Below are positions 34,832 through 44,532 of a stretch of 64,000 nt of DNA, one piece after another (position 1 is the first letter of the stretch; every line of letters starts with the position of its first letter). This stretch comes from an uncultured Paracoccaceae bacterium. GTDB taxonomy: Bacteria; Pseudomonadota; Alphaproteobacteria; Rhodobacterales; Rhodobacteraceae. The DNA lies in the NCBI GenBank assembly GCA_947492475.1, contig CANLNM010000001.1, positions 496,001-560,000 of the forward strand, read 5' to 3'. The notes under the pieces are model-generated. The model saw only the letters and a program-made list of their open reading frames with translations, was not told the DNA's origin and did no database searches. The translations under genes and the position numbers were made by a program.

Positions 34832-36070
34832 ATGCGCAGCAGACCTTTCCTTGCACTTCTACTTTCAGCGGGGCTTGCCGTTGGACTGACGGCAATACAT
34901 TCAAACATGGCGATGGCGCAGAACCTATTTGCCCCCGTTGTGACCGTGGATGAAACCGCCATTACACAGTTTGAGATCAATCAGCGTGCCCTGCTGTTGC
35001 AGGTGTTCCGCACGCCGGGCAATCACCTGCAATTGGCGCGGGAACAATTGATCGAGGATCGCCTGAAAATGGGTGAAATGCGCCGCGCTGGACTTTCACT
35101 TCCAGAAGAGGCAAAGCGCCGCGCAATGGAAGATTTTGCCGGTCGTGCAAACCTGACATTGGATCAATTCCTGACCCTTCTTGAACAGAACGGCGTCGAA
35201 GAAGAAACCTTTCGGGATTTTGTCGTCGTTGGATTCACGTGGCGTGATTATATCCGATCCCGGTATCGCGGCCGTGTGCAGATCACAGAGGCCGAAATTG
35301 ACGCCGCCCTTGGGGCGGCCGGTGGATCAGGCAGCCAAATAGAAGTGCTGTTATCTGAAATCATCATCGCCGCGCCGCCTCCGCGTGCAAATGCGGCCAT
35401 GGCAACGGCACAGCGTATTTCGCAATATACCAGCACCTCTTCGTTTGAGGCCGCAGCCCGTCAACATTCAGCCCTGCCATCCCGTGGTCAGGGCGGGCGT
35501 CTGCCTTGGCTGCCATTGTCAAATTACCCCGCCGCGATCCGGGCAATCCTGCTGGATCTAGCCCCGGGCGAAGTGACCGCCCCATTGCCCATCACCAACG
35601 GTGTCGCCCTGTTCCAGATGCGCGCCGTGCGCGAAGCGCCCCAGCCCATCCCGGAATCCGCCGCAATCGAATATGCGGCCTTCTACATTCCCGGCGGTCT
35701 GAGTGACGCAGGTCTGGCCGAAGCCGCCAAAATCAATGACCGTGTCGACAGCTGTGATGATCTGTATGGGGTGGCCCGCGGATTGCCAGCCGAACAATTG
35801 GACCGGGTGACATTGCCCCCCGCAGAAATTGATCAGGACATCGCATTGGAATTGGCGCGTCTTGATACGGGCGAAACATCCTTTGCGTTGACCCGCAATG
35901 ACGGCCAGACATTGGTCTTTTTGATGATGTGTGGCCGCACGCCGCAACTGGATGCCGAAATCGACCGCGAAGCCGTGCGAACCCGCCTTTTGTCGACCCG
36001 TTTGGCCGGATATGCCGATGCGTTGCTGGCAGATTTACGCGCAGATGCAACCATTCGCGACGTCAACTAA
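34832..36070 (+). CDS. surA: SurA-like peptidyl-prolyl isomerase
   Basis: This 412-residue periplasmic chaperone has a signal peptide (cut near AMA-Q), a SurA N-terminal domain (VVTVDETAITQFEINQRALL ... EQLIEDRLK) and one parvulin-type region (VLLSEIIIAAPPP ... LPSRGQGGRLPWLPLSNYP). It helps outer-membrane proteins such as LptD fold. AAGGGG stands five bases before ATG 34832; GTG 34826 is the other choice. Its place after lptD and before pdxA is conserved. Confidence 0.92.
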   Translation: MRSRPFLALLLSAGLAVGLTAIHSNMAMAQNLFAPVVTVDETAITQFEINQRALLLQVFRTPGNHLQLAREQLIEDRLKMGEMRRAGLSLPEEAKRRAMEDFAGRANLTLDQFLTLLEQNGVEEETFRDFVVVGFTWRDYIRSRYRGRVQITEAEIDAALGAAGGSGSQIEVLLSEIIIAAPPPRANAAMATAQRISQYTSTSSFEAAARQHSALPSRGQGGRLPWLPLSNYPAAIRAILLDLAPGEVTAPLPITNGVALFQMRAVREAPQPIPESAAIEYAAFYIPGGLSDAGLAEAAKINDRVDSCDDLYGVARGLPAEQLDRVTLPPAEIDQDIALELARLDTGETSFALTRNDGQTLVFLMMCGRTPQLDAEIDREAVRTRLLSTRLAGYADALLADLRADATIRDVN

Positions 36071-36087
36071 CCCCACATGAGGGCGCC

Positions 36088-37065
36088 ATGCAGAACGACA
36101 TGAACCCAATAGCGATTTCTTGCGGGGAACCTGCTGGTATTGGACCCGAAATTGCGGTCTCTGCCTGGTCGCAATTGCGCGGGGATATCCCCATGCTTTG
36201 GATCGGTGATCCCAAACATCTGCCGGATGGCACCCCGTTTGAAATCATCACCGACACGTCCCAAGCCAGCGCTCTCTGTCCTAATGCCCTGCCCGTTCTG
36301 GCCCGCGATTTTGGTCCTGATTTGACGCCGGGGGTGGCGCAACCGGCCCATGCTGCGGGTGTGATCGATGCGATTTCCACCGGTGTTAAATTGGCGCAAT
36401 CAGGGCAATGCAGCGCATTATGCACAGCGCCGATCAACAAAAAGGCGCTGATTGACGGCGCAGATTTTGCCTATCCGGGGCACACAGAATTTCTGGCCAC
36501 ATTGGCCGGAGTGGACCGGGTTGTGATGATGCTGGCCTGCGATGAATTGCGCACCGTGCCCACAACCATCCACATCCCATTGGCCGAGGTGCCGGACCAA
36601 TTGAACGCGGCCTTGCTGACCGACACGATCCTGATCACCCATGCGGGATTGCGTCGGGATTTTGGCATTGAACGGCCCCGTTTGGCCGTCGCAGGATTGA
36701 ACCCACATGCAGGCGAAGGCGGCAAAATGGGCACCGAAGATGACGCGATGATCGCACCCACATTGGATGCGTTGCGCGCCGAAGGGTTCAACATTGCCGG
36801 CCCCCTGCCCGCTGACACGATGTTTCATGCATCCGCGCGTGCGCGTTATGACGTGGCGATCTGTATGTATCACGATCAGGCGCTGATCCCGGTAAAAACC
36901 TTGGGCTTTGACCAAGGCGTCAATGTCACATTGGGCCTGCCGTTTATTCGCACATCCCCCGATCATGGCACTGCCTTTGACATCGCGGGCAAAGGCATCG
37001 CAGATGCAAGTTCGATGATCTCTGCGCTGCGCATGGCCGCAGATATGGCGCGCAAAACCCGCTGA
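36088..37065 (+). CDS. pdxA: 4-hydroxythreonine-4-phosphate dehydrogenase
   Basis: This 325-residue NAD-dependent enzyme makes the PLP precursor from 4-phosphohydroxy-threonine. Seen: ISCGEPAGIGPEIA at the start, the metal-site histidines in YPGHTEFL and MYHDQALIPVK, and the NPHAGEGGKMGTED and TSPDHGTAFDIAG blocks. ATG 36088 has GAGGG upstream; a second ATG is at 36100. The longer open frame from 35929 lies in surA. It precedes rsmA in the conserved order. Confidence 0.97.
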   Translation: MQNDMNPIAISCGEPAGIGPEIAVSAWSQLRGDIPMLWIGDPKHLPDGTPFEIITDTSQASALCPNALPVLARDFGPDLTPGVAQPAHAAGVIDAISTGVKLAQSGQCSALCTAPINKKALIDGADFAYPGHTEFLATLAGVDRVVMMLACDELRTVPTTIHIPLAEVPDQLNAALLTDTILITHAGLRRDFGIERPRLAVAGLNPHAGEGGKMGTEDDAMIAPTLDALRAEGFNIAGPLPADTMFHASARARYDVAICMYHDQALIPVKTLGFDQGVNVTLGLPFIRTSPDHGTAFDIAGKGIADASSMISALRMAADMARKTR

Positions 37066-37113
37066 CGCGTTTCGCGACTTGCCAATCTGCCCGCCACAAT
37101 CGCATAAGGGCAC

Positions 37114-37953
37114 ATGGCCCAAATCGACAACCTGCCCCCGCTGCGTGACGTCATCCAGACCCACGGTATCGCCGCCAAGAAAAATCTTGGTCAAAATTTC
37201 CTGTTGGATCTGAACCTGACATCCAGCATCGCCCGCCAAGCGGGGGATCTGACAGCCTGCGATATATTAGAGGTCGGGCCCGGACCGGGCGGATTGACCC
37301 GTGGATTGCTGGCCGAAGGCGCGCGGCGTGTTCTGGCCATCGAAAAAGACAGCCGTTGCCTGCCAGCCTTGGCTGAAATCGCAGCACAATATCCCGACCG
37401 GTTGGATGTGATCAACGGGGATGCGTTGGACATCAATCCGTTGGATCATCTCACACCCCCGATCCGGATTTGCGCCAACCTGCCCTATAATATCGGAACC
37501 GAGCTGTTGGTGCGCTGGCTGACCCCGCCTACATGGCCCCCTGTTTGGGACAGCCTGACCTTGATGTTTCAACGCGAAGTGGCCCTGCGGATCACCGCCA
37601 CACCGGGGTCCAAAGCCTTTGGCCGATTGGCAATTCTGGCCCAATGGCGCACGGATTGTCAGGTGGTCATGGACCTCCCCCCCGAGGCATTCACCCCCCC
37701 GCCCAAGGTCAACTCAGCCGTCGTACATTTCAAGGCACTGCCCGAGCCACGTTTCCCCGCCGAGGCAAAAACCCTGTCCCATGTGGTGGCGACGGCGTTT
37801 AACCAGCGCCGCAAAATGTTGCGCGCCTCATTAAAAGGCGTCGCCCCAGATATCGAAGATCGCTTGATCGCGTCCGGTATCAAACCCACAGATCGGGCCG
37901 AACAAATTGATCTGGAACGTTGGTGCGCCTTAGCCCGTGCGGTTAAATCCTAG
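37114..37953 (+). CDS. rsmA: 16S rRNA (A1518/A1519) dimethyltransferase
   Basis: This 279-residue SAM-dependent enzyme dimethylates two adenines near the 3' end of 16S rRNA. Seen: KKNLGQNFL at 23-31, SAM motif [11 protein letters not shown] at 53-62, and the target-base motif NLPYNI at 122-127, then [14 protein letters not shown]. It closes the lptF-to-rsmA cluster and is followed by a strong terminator. Confidence 0.97.
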   Translation: MAQIDNLPPLRDVIQTHGIAAKKNLGQNFLLDLNLTSSIARQAGDLTACDILEVGPGPGGLTRGLLAEGARRVLAIEKDSRCLPALAEIAAQYPDRLDVINGDALDINPLDHLTPPIRICANLPYNIGTELLVRWLTPPTWPPVWDSLTLMFQREVALRITATPGSKAFGRLAILAQWRTDCQVVMDLPPEAFTPPPKVNSAVVHFKALPEPRFPAEAKTLSHVVATAFNQRRKMLRASLKGVAPDIEDRLIASGIKPTDRAEQIDLERWCALARAVKS

Positions 37954-37989
37954 ACCTAGGCCCGCCCAGACAGCAACCTAACCAACATA

Positions 37990-38022
37990 AAAAAACGACG
38001 CCCAAACTGGACGCCGTTTTTT
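37990..38022. terminator. bidirectional terminator, rsmA / DUF4167 gene
   Basis: A 13-pair stem with two mismatches joins A-rich and T-rich ends (about 37990-38004 with 38008-38022). It can serve both convergent genes. Confidence 0.75.
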
Positions 38023-38045
38023 GGATTATATCGCAATTTTAGTGC

Positions 38046-38621
38046 TTATTCAGCCGCTTCTGCGGGACCGCCATCTGCGGGGGGCTGTGGTGCATCAGCT
38101 GCCGGTTCAGCAGGCTTCGCACGCGGTTTGCGTGGGCGGCGCGGTTTTGGCTTGGGGGCGGGCGCGGCTTCTGCGGCGGGTTTCGGCGCGGCCTCAGGCG
38201 TTTCGACCAAACCAGATTCTTGTTTTGGGGCGTCTACGATATCAGGCTGCGATTGTTGCGACGGATCTGCGGCGGCGGCCTCTTGGGCTTTCAGGCGATC
38301 GGCGCGTTCGCGATCACGTTCGGCTTGGCGTTCACGGTTTTGCCGTTCCTGCTCTTCGCGCTTGGCTTCGACTTCGCGGTTCGCCTCGGCCAACATACGT
38401 GTGTAATGTTCGGCGTGCTGCGCAAAGTTTTCCGCATCAACCCGGTCCCCAGACAGGTGTGAATCCCGGTGAAGCTGGTTGTATTTATCAATAATCTGCT
38501 GCGGGGTGCCGCGCACTTTGCCATCAGGGCCAGAGCTGTCAAAAACCCGGTTGATGATATTACCGCCCGAAGGACGATTACGGTTCTTATTCCCACGCGA
38601 ACGCGATTTGGATTGTCTCAT
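38046..38621 (-). CDS. DUF4167 domain protein
   Basis: From ATG 38621 this 191-residue protein begins with a basic, Arg/Asn-rich stretch (KSRSRGNKNRNRPSGGN), then VFDSSGPDGKVRGTPQQI and AENFAQHAEHYTRML, the DUF4167 core of alphaproteobacteria. A long Arg/Glu charged helix and an Ala/Pro/Lys-rich tail follow. The basic ends suggest nucleic-acid binding, which is inference. It lies downstream of prfA-prmC as in related genomes, with a 227-base gap. The frame open to 38768 has no family match. Confidence 0.9.
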   Translation of the reverse strand: MRQSKSRSRGNKNRNRPSGGNIINRVFDSSGPDGKVRGTPQQIIDKYNQLHRDSHLSGDRVDAENFAQHAEHYTRMLAEANREVEAKREEQERQNRERQAERDRERADRLKAQEAAAADPSQQSQPDIVDAPKQESGLVETPEAAPKPAAEAAPAPKPKPRRPRKPRAKPAEPAADAPQPPADGGPAEAAE

Positions 38622-38848
38622 GAACGTGTTCCGTTCCGCCTGATTAGCGTTGCGTTCAGCCGATCTTCGCCAGTGCGAGATTGTTTTGGCCGATACGATG
38701 TTTGGCAACTGATCGGGGGGAGAACATAAACTCTCTGCCCAGCCGATACCCGTGAGTAACCAATCCAAGGGGCGTAGGGCAAGAGGGCGTAAGCAATTTT
38801 ATCTGTTTTCACGCCAATTTGGATGAAAATATGCGCTTTTTCGCCATT

Positions 38849-39694
38849 TCACACCGGTTTGATGCCCTCAACAACACGGTCGCGCCCATCGATATCGGTT
38901 GTGACGCGGATTTCGCCGAATCCAGCCGTTTCCATCAGGGCGCTGACTTGGGCTGCTTGGGTTGGGCCAATTTCGACCATGAACCGCCCAGCCGGGGTCA
39001 AATAATCCATGACATCCGCACAGATCGCACGATAGGCCAACAACCCATCCTGTTCATCGGTCAATGCCATCCGCGGCTCAAACAGACGCACTTCGGGTGA
39101 TAAATCCGCCATTTCATCCAGCGCGATATAGGGCGGATTGCTGACGATCAGATCAAAGCGGCCGGTGACGGGCGAAAACCAGCTGCCAGACGCGAATTCC
39201 GCCGTGATATTCAGCTGCGCTGCGTTTTGTCTGGCGACATCCAGCGCGGCCTCTGACACATCCACGCCAATGCCGGTTGATCCGGGCCTTTCAGCGAGCA
39301 ATGTCAACAATATACAGCCCGATCCGGTCCCCAGATCCAGCACCCGCTGATAGGGGTGGACCAATGCGCGGGCGATCAATTCTTCGGTTTCTGGACGTGG
39401 GTCAAGCACATCCGAACTGACCTGAAACGCGCGGCCATAAAACAAGCGCCGCCCAATCAAGTGAGACACAGGAACGCGGCGACACCGCTGTTCGATCAGG
39501 GCATTAAACCGGGCCAAAACATCGGCGGCGACATCATCATGCAACGCCAAAGTCAGCCGCGATGGATCAATCGCCAGCGCATGGGCCAACAATTGACGCG
39601 CATCACGCGCCGGGTCATCCACCCCGGCACTGCGCAATTGCGCAATCGCCGGGATCAAAACCTGAGTGCCGGTACGCAGGGGCGCGACATTCAC
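38849..39694 (-). CDS. prmC: peptide chain release factor N5-glutamine methyltransferase
   Basis: This 281-residue enzyme methylates the glutamine of the GGQ motif in release factors. Seen: the N-terminal helical domain, SAM motif DLGTGSGC at 120-127, and the glutamine-binding NPPY at 186-189. Start is GTG 39694 with GGAAGGG upstream. It begins 5 bases after the stop of prfA, its own substrate gene, so they are coupled. Confidence 0.96.
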   Translation of the reverse strand: MNVAPLRTGTQVLIPAIAQLRSAGVDDPARDARQLLAHALAIDPSRLTLALHDDVAADVLARFNALIEQRCRRVPVSHLIGRRLFYGRAFQVSSDVLDPRPETEELIARALVHPYQRVLDLGTGSGCILLTLLAERPGSTGIGVDVSEAALDVARQNAAQLNITAEFASGSWFSPVTGRFDLIVSNPPYIALDEMADLSPEVRLFEPRMALTDEQDGLLAYRAICADVMDYLTPAGRFMVEIGPTQAAQVSALMETAGFGEIRVTTDIDGRDRVVEGIKPV

Positions 39695-39699
39695 GCGAT

Positions 39700-40749
39700 T
39701 TACCCTTCCATTTCGGCCAATTGGCGGGCTTGGTGTTCGGAAATCAATGCATCGATAATTTCATCCAGATCGCCCTGCATGATGGCATCCAGTTTATACA
39801 GGGTCAGGTTGATCCGATGATCTGACATGCGCCCTTGGGGAAAATTATAAGTGCGAATGCGTTCGGATCGATCCCCGGATCCCACCTGTGCCTTGCGATC
39901 GGCGGACCGTTCGCCATCAATCCGTTGACGTTCCAGATCATAAAGCCGGGTTTTCAGAACCTGCATGGCAATTTCACGGTTGCGATGCTGGGATTTTTCG
40001 GCGCTGACCACAATAATCCCGGTCGGGATATGGGTGATGCGCACCGCGGAATCGGTGGTGTTTACGTGCTGGCCCCCGGCTCCAGAGGCGCGCATCGTAT
40101 CAATCCGAATATCGGTGGATGCGATCTGAACGTCGACATCTTCGGCCTCGGGCAACACCGCCACGGTCGCCGCAGATGTGTGCACGCGCCCGCCGCTTTC
40201 GGTTTCGGGCACGCGTTGCACCCGGTGCACGCCGCTCTCAAACTTGAGCCGGGCAAAAACGCCGTCGCCTGCCACCCGCGCGGTCACCTCTTTGATGCCA
40301 CCCAATTCTGTGACTTGCTCTTCGATGATCTCAAACTTCCAGCCCATTGTGTCAGCATAGCGCTGATACATCCGCAGCAGATCGGCGGCAAACAAACCGG
40401 CCTCATCCCCGCCTGTGCCGGGGCGGATTTCGATCATGGCGGGCTTGGCGTCGGCGGCATCTTTGGGCAGCAGAGACAGACGCAACGCCTGTTCAACCAC
40501 GGGCAATTGTTCGCGCAATTGCGGCAATTCCTCTTGGGCCAGTTCCGCCATGTCGGGATCAGCCAGCATTTCTTCGGCATCGGCCAGATCCACATTCAGC
40601 TGCCGCCACGCGGTGATTTGATCCACCACCGGGCGCAAATCGGAATATTCCTTGGCCAATTTGGCAATATCGCCGCCCCCTTCGGCCATTTGGGCCTCTA
40701 GGAATTGAAATCGGCTGATGATCTGATCGAGCGTATCTGAAGGTATCAT
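39700..40749 (-). CDS. prfA: peptide chain release factor 1
   Basis: This 349-residue factor reads UAA and UAG. The GGQ catalytic motif is at 225-227 in [15 protein letters not shown], and the anticodon-like tripeptide PET at 181-183 fits the RF1 PxT form (RF2 has SPF). It is complete and followed by prmC. Confidence 0.98.
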   Translation of the reverse strand: MIPSDTLDQIISRFQFLEAQMAEGGGDIAKLAKEYSDLRPVVDQITAWRQLNVDLADAEEMLADPDMAELAQEELPQLREQLPVVEQALRLSLLPKDAADAKPAMIEIRPGTGGDEAGLFAADLLRMYQRYADTMGWKFEIIEEQVTELGGIKEVTARVAGDGVFARLKFESGVHRVQRVPETESGGRVHTSAATVAVLPEAEDVDVQIASTDIRIDTMRASGAGGQHVNTTDSAVRITHIPTGIIVVSAEKSQHRNREIAMQVLKTRLYDLERQRIDGERSADRKAQVGSGDRSERIRTYNFPQGRMSDHRINLTLYKLDAIMQGDLDEIIDALISEHQARQLAEMEG

Positions 40750-40785
40750 AGGGTCATGTCCCCTATTGGGACCACAGGGTCAAGC

Positions 40786-41241
40786 CTACTGGCCCGCTAG
40801 CATGTGATCCGCGGCGGTCAATTGATCCAGCCAAAGCGCGACACGTTTGGCATTCACCCCAAAATCTTTGCGCCCAAAACGCAGCCGGGCTGTGATGGCC
40901 AAGGCCACGCCGTCATCTGTCTGACGGGTTTCAAACGTGGTGTAATCAGGAAAACCCCAGCCCCGGCTACGGGTTTGAAACGTGTAGCGATTGCCATCTT
41001 GGGCGATCAGTTTTGTGCGGGGGGTCGCGGTTGCGATCTGCGCCAAATCCTGCGCCACATGGTCGGCGGATCCTGCGAAAAATCCGCTCTGCTGACCAGA
41101 TTGATCGGCAACGCCGCCCATGCCCGGATCTGGCGCCGTGAATGGATCAACATGCCAGCGGTCCACATCAACCGGGGCCAAACGCACCCGCGCCATCACA
41201 GCCAGAATAAGGATGATCGGGATCAACAGGGCAATTTTCAT
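40786..41241 (-). CDS. DUF1499 domain protein
   Basis: From ATG 41241 this 151-residue protein has one N-terminal membrane segment or signal (KIALLIPIILILAVM) and a DUF1499-like domain (TPRTKLIAQDGNRYTFQTRS, then FPDYTTFETRQTDDGVAL and ARLRFGRKDFGVNAKRV). Function unknown. It lies 36 bases before prfA and 75 bases after the agmatinase gene, all on one strand. The longer frame to 41313 is rejected because the ATG has GGAGCC seven bases upstream. Confidence 0.85.
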   Translation of the reverse strand: MKIALLIPIILILAVMARVRLAPVDVDRWHVDPFTAPDPGMGGVADQSGQQSGFFAGSADHVAQDLAQIATATPRTKLIAQDGNRYTFQTRSRGWGFPDYTTFETRQTDDGVALAITARLRFGRKDFGVNAKRVALWLDQLTAADHMLAGQ

Positions 41242-41316
41242 CTCCGGCTCCGGGCATATCACTTGGTTTTGTCGCACATGCCCGCGACTTAATCTGAAAC
41301 CTGTCAGAAACAACCC

Positions 41317-42300
41317 TTAGCGTTGGGTCAGGTTGGTTTTGCGGTGGTTCCACAATGACAAACAGATCAGTTCCATAGCGACATGCGCCCCTGCGATCGC
41401 TGTGGCGCCGGTTGTGTCATAGGGTGGGGAAACCTCAACGATATCGCCGCCCAACACATTGATCCCGGCCATATCCCGCAGGATCACCGCCGCCTGCCAG
41501 GACGACAGTCCCCCCCAAACCGGCGTGCCCGTACCCGGCGCAAAGGCAGGGTCCAACCCATCGATATCAAACGAAATATAGGTGGGATTATCGCCAACGA
41601 TGGCTTTGATCTGCTTGGCCACTCTGGCCGCGCCTTTTTCGTGCACGTCACGCGCGGAAATTTCATTCATGCCCAGCGTGTCATCACACACTGTGCGCAC
41701 CCCGACCTGCACCGACCGCGCCGGATCGACCAGCCCCAGTTTGATCGCCTTGTACATGAATGTGCCGTGATCGATCCGGTCCATATCGTCGTCTTGCCAG
41801 ATATCGGAATGGGCATCGAATTGAACAATCGACACTGGGCCAAACCGATCCACATAGGCCTTTAGGATTGGCAGCGTGATGAAATGATCCCCGCCCAGCG
41901 TAATGGACCGCGCGCCCGCCGCCAAAATACCGCTGATATGGGCCTGAACCAGATCGGGCACCTTGGGGACATCCGCATAATCAAAGGCCAAATCGCCATA
42001 ATCGATGATGGAAAATTCACTGAGCGGATCAAACCCGTCCCACCCCCATGGCGGATCATAGGGCTGAAGGCTTGATGCCTCTCGGATGGCGCGGGGCCCA
42101 AACCGCGCACCGGGCCGATTGGTCACGGCCTGATCAAACGGCACACCCGTGATCGCCAGATCAACCCCGGTCAGATCCTTGGTGTATTTCCGCCGCAAAA
42201 ACGACGTCGCCCCCCCAAAGGTGTTTTCATAGGCCAATCCACGGGTTTCTTGGCGGGTGAATGTCACATCAACCTGCGATTTTGCGTCTTCCAGCGCCAT
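41317..42300 (-). CDS. speB: agmatinase / ureohydrolase family protein
   Basis: This 327-residue enzyme is in the arginase/agmatinase family, with the three manganese motifs GGDHFITLPIL, DAHSDIWQDD and SFDIDGLDPAFAPGTGTP. Agmatinase makes putrescine and urea from agmatine. Closely related ureohydrolases act on guanidino acids, so the substrate is not certain. ATG 42300 has AAGGAC seven bases upstream; the TTG at 42321 is rejected. The M20 hydrolase upstream is on the same strand, 125 bases away. Confidence 0.88.
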   Translation of the reverse strand: MALEDAKSQVDVTFTRQETRGLAYENTFGGATSFLRRKYTKDLTGVDLAITGVPFDQAVTNRPGARFGPRAIREASSLQPYDPPWGWDGFDPLSEFSIIDYGDLAFDYADVPKVPDLVQAHISGILAAGARSITLGGDHFITLPILKAYVDRFGPVSIVQFDAHSDIWQDDDMDRIDHGTFMYKAIKLGLVDPARSVQVGVRTVCDDTLGMNEISARDVHEKGAARVAKQIKAIVGDNPTYISFDIDGLDPAFAPGTGTPVWGGLSSWQAAVILRDMAGINVLGGDIVEVSPPYDTTGATAIAGAHVAMELICLSLWNHRKTNLTQR

Positions 42301-42425
42301 AAAACGTCCTTGCAATGACAAAACAGGGGCGATTTACCCCGGCTGGAAACCACTATGTCAACTTTTGATCAAATTTCAAGGAGCCAAGTTAATTCCCGGT
42401 CAATATGGCTGCTATTTCGCGAAAA

Positions 42426-43589
42426 TCACTTGATCGCGGGCATAGATTTTTCGATCAAACTTGCGAAAAAGCTGGCGCCATAGGGGGCTGTTTCATCACA
42501 GAAATCATAGGCCGGATTGTGCAGCCCGGCCGTGTCGCCATTGCCCACAAACAAATAGGCACCGGGGCGTTTTTCCAGAAAATAGGCAAAATCCTCGGCG
42601 CCCATCTCTTTGCCTGCATCCCGTTCCACCGGTGCGATCCCTTCGGCCACATCACAGGCAAATTCGGCGCGCGACGGGGTGTTGATCGTCGCGGGATAGC
42701 CCTTTTCGTAATTCAGTTTGACCTGCACCCCATAGGCGGCGGCCTGACCATCGACAATTTCCTGCAACCGTTTGATCACCATGTTCTGAACCGCGGGATC
42801 AAAGCTGCGCACTGTGCCATTAATAAAGGCCGTATCGGGGATGATATTATCGGCGGATCCGGTGTGAATTTGCGTCACAGACACAACCAGATCGTCGCGC
42901 ACATATAGGTTACGGCTGACAATCGTCTGGATCGCCTGCACCATCCCCACCGCTGCCATGATCGGATCAGCGGTATCATGTGGCATCGCGCCATGTCCGC
43001 CAACGCCCTGAATATCAATGTAAAACGTATCCACCGCGGCCATTAGCGGGCCGGGGCTGGTGCTGAATTGTCCGACGGGTAGCCCCGGCACATTGTGCAG
43101 CGCATAGATTTCATCAATGCCAAACCGGTCCAGCACACCTTCTTCAACCATCACACCAGCGCCGCCGCCATTTTCCTCAGCCGGTTGAAAAATCAGCGCC
43201 ACACGGCCCGAAAAATTGCGGGTTTCCGCCAGATATTTCGCCGCGCCTAGCAACATAGTTGTGTGCCCATCATGACCACAGGCATGCATTTTCCCGCTGA
43301 TTGTCGACGCGTATTCCGCCCCGGTGATTTCATCCATCGGCAAGGCATCCATATCCGCACGCAGCCCAATCGTGCGCCCCGTGCCGTCCCCCTGCCCGTT
43401 CAGGATCGCCACCACCCCGGATTGCGCAATGCCTTCGTGGATTTCATCAACGCCAAATGCGCGCAGCTGCTCAACCACAAACGCTGCCGTGTTGTGGCAA
43501 TCAAACGACAATTCCGGGTTGGCATGGATATGCTGACGCCATTCTTTCATTTCATCGGCAAAAGCGGCGATTCTGTTTAAAACGGGCAT
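42426..43589 (-). CDS. M20 family amidohydrolase (hippurate hydrolase-like)
   Basis: This 387-residue metalloenzyme has the M20D pattern: RADMDALPMDE, HACGHDGHTTMLLGAAKYL (metal-binding Cys/His), FQPAEENGGGAGVMVEEG with the catalytic glutamate, and GHGAMPHDTADPI in the dimerisation domain. Members remove acyl groups from amino acids (hippurate, indole-acetyl or N-acetyl amino acids). The exact substrate is unknown. It diverges from mazG. Confidence 0.92.
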   Translation of the reverse strand: MPVLNRIAAFADEMKEWRQHIHANPELSFDCHNTAAFVVEQLRAFGVDEIHEGIAQSGVVAILNGQGDGTGRTIGLRADMDALPMDEITGAEYASTISGKMHACGHDGHTTMLLGAAKYLAETRNFSGRVALIFQPAEENGGGAGVMVEEGVLDRFGIDEIYALHNVPGLPVGQFSTSPGPLMAAVDTFYIDIQGVGGHGAMPHDTADPIMAAVGMVQAIQTIVSRNLYVRDDLVVSVTQIHTGSADNIIPDTAFINGTVRSFDPAVQNMVIKRLQEIVDGQAAAYGVQVKLNYEKGYPATINTPSRAEFACDVAEGIAPVERDAGKEMGAEDFAYFLEKRPGAYLFVGNGDTAGLHNPAYDFCDETAPYGASFFASLIEKSMPAIK

Positions 43590-43646
43590 TGTTGGGCCTT
43601 TCGAGCTGCGTTACCCAATTGGTAGACCCGCAGAGAAAGGCCCGCA

Positions 43647-44465
43647 ATGTCTGACGATCTGATTAATGACCCCAAAGGTGGAATGCCGCGTTTGGTTGAA
43701 ATAATGCGTCGCCTGCGTGACCCAAAAACAGGCTGTCCGTGGGATATTGAACAGAATTTCAGCACCATCGCCCCCTACACAATCGAAGAAGCCTACGAAG
43801 TGGCGGATGCGATCGAACGCGAAGCCTGGGACGAGTTAAAGGGCGAATTGGGCGATTTGCTGTTTCAATCGGTGTTTCACGCGCAAATGGCCGACGAAGC
43901 GGGCCTGTTTAACATCGACGATGTGGCCAACACGATGTCGGATAAAATGGTGGCGCGCCATCCGCATGTGTTTGGCGATGAATCCCGTGAAAAATCCGCC
44001 CAGCAACAAAGTGCGGATTGGGAACAGATCAAAGCCGCCGAACGGGCGGCCAAATCCCAGACACGGGTTCTGGATGGGGTGGCTCCGGGATTGCCTGCAT
44101 TGTTGCGCGCGCTGAAATTGCAGAACCGCGCTGCGCGGGTTGGGTTTGATTGGCCTGATACGTCGCATGTGCTGGACAAATTGATCGAGGAATCGCGTGA
44201 ATTGATCGAAGCGCGGGACCAGATGACGCAGGATGCGGTCGAGGATGAAATGGGGGATCTTCTGTTTGTGCTGGCCAATCTGGCCCGACATATGGGGGTG
44301 GATCCAGAACAGGCCCTGCGCCGCACCAATCAGAAATTCATTCGCCGTTTCAACGCGGTAGAGGATGCCCTGACCGCCAAAGGATCCTCACCTGCGCAAT
44401 CAGATCTGGCTGAAATGGATGCGCTTTGGAATGCGGCAAAACGGGCGGAAAAGAAATCCGATTAA
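43647..44465 (+). CDS. mazG: nucleoside triphosphate pyrophosphohydrolase MazG
   Basis: This 272-residue house-cleaning NTPase converts NTPs to NMPs and has two MazG repeats: GCPWDIEQNFSTIAPYTIEE with EELGDLLFQ-like metal residues in the first half, and LIEESRELIEARDQM with EDEMGDLLFVLANLARH in the second. The C-terminus is Lys-rich. A hairpin ATCGGGT-ATTG-ACCCGAT at 44470-44487 follows, without a T run. Confidence 0.96.
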   Translation: MSDDLINDPKGGMPRLVEIMRRLRDPKTGCPWDIEQNFSTIAPYTIEEAYEVADAIEREAWDELKGELGDLLFQSVFHAQMADEAGLFNIDDVANTMSDKMVARHPHVFGDESREKSAQQQSADWEQIKAAERAAKSQTRVLDGVAPGLPALLRALKLQNRAARVGFDWPDTSHVLDKLIEESRELIEARDQMTQDAVEDEMGDLLFVLANLARHMGVDPEQALRRTNQKFIRRFNAVEDALTAKGSSPAQSDLAEMDALWNAAKRAEKKSD

Positions 44466-44532
44466 AAAAATCGGGTATTGACCCGATCAAATCACTCAGG
44501 TTTAAGGGCGCCAACAGAAATTGGAGCCTAAC

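Noticed and set aside
36418-37239. 273-codon minus-strand open frame
   Set aside because: Antisense to pdxA and the start of rsmA, both well supported.
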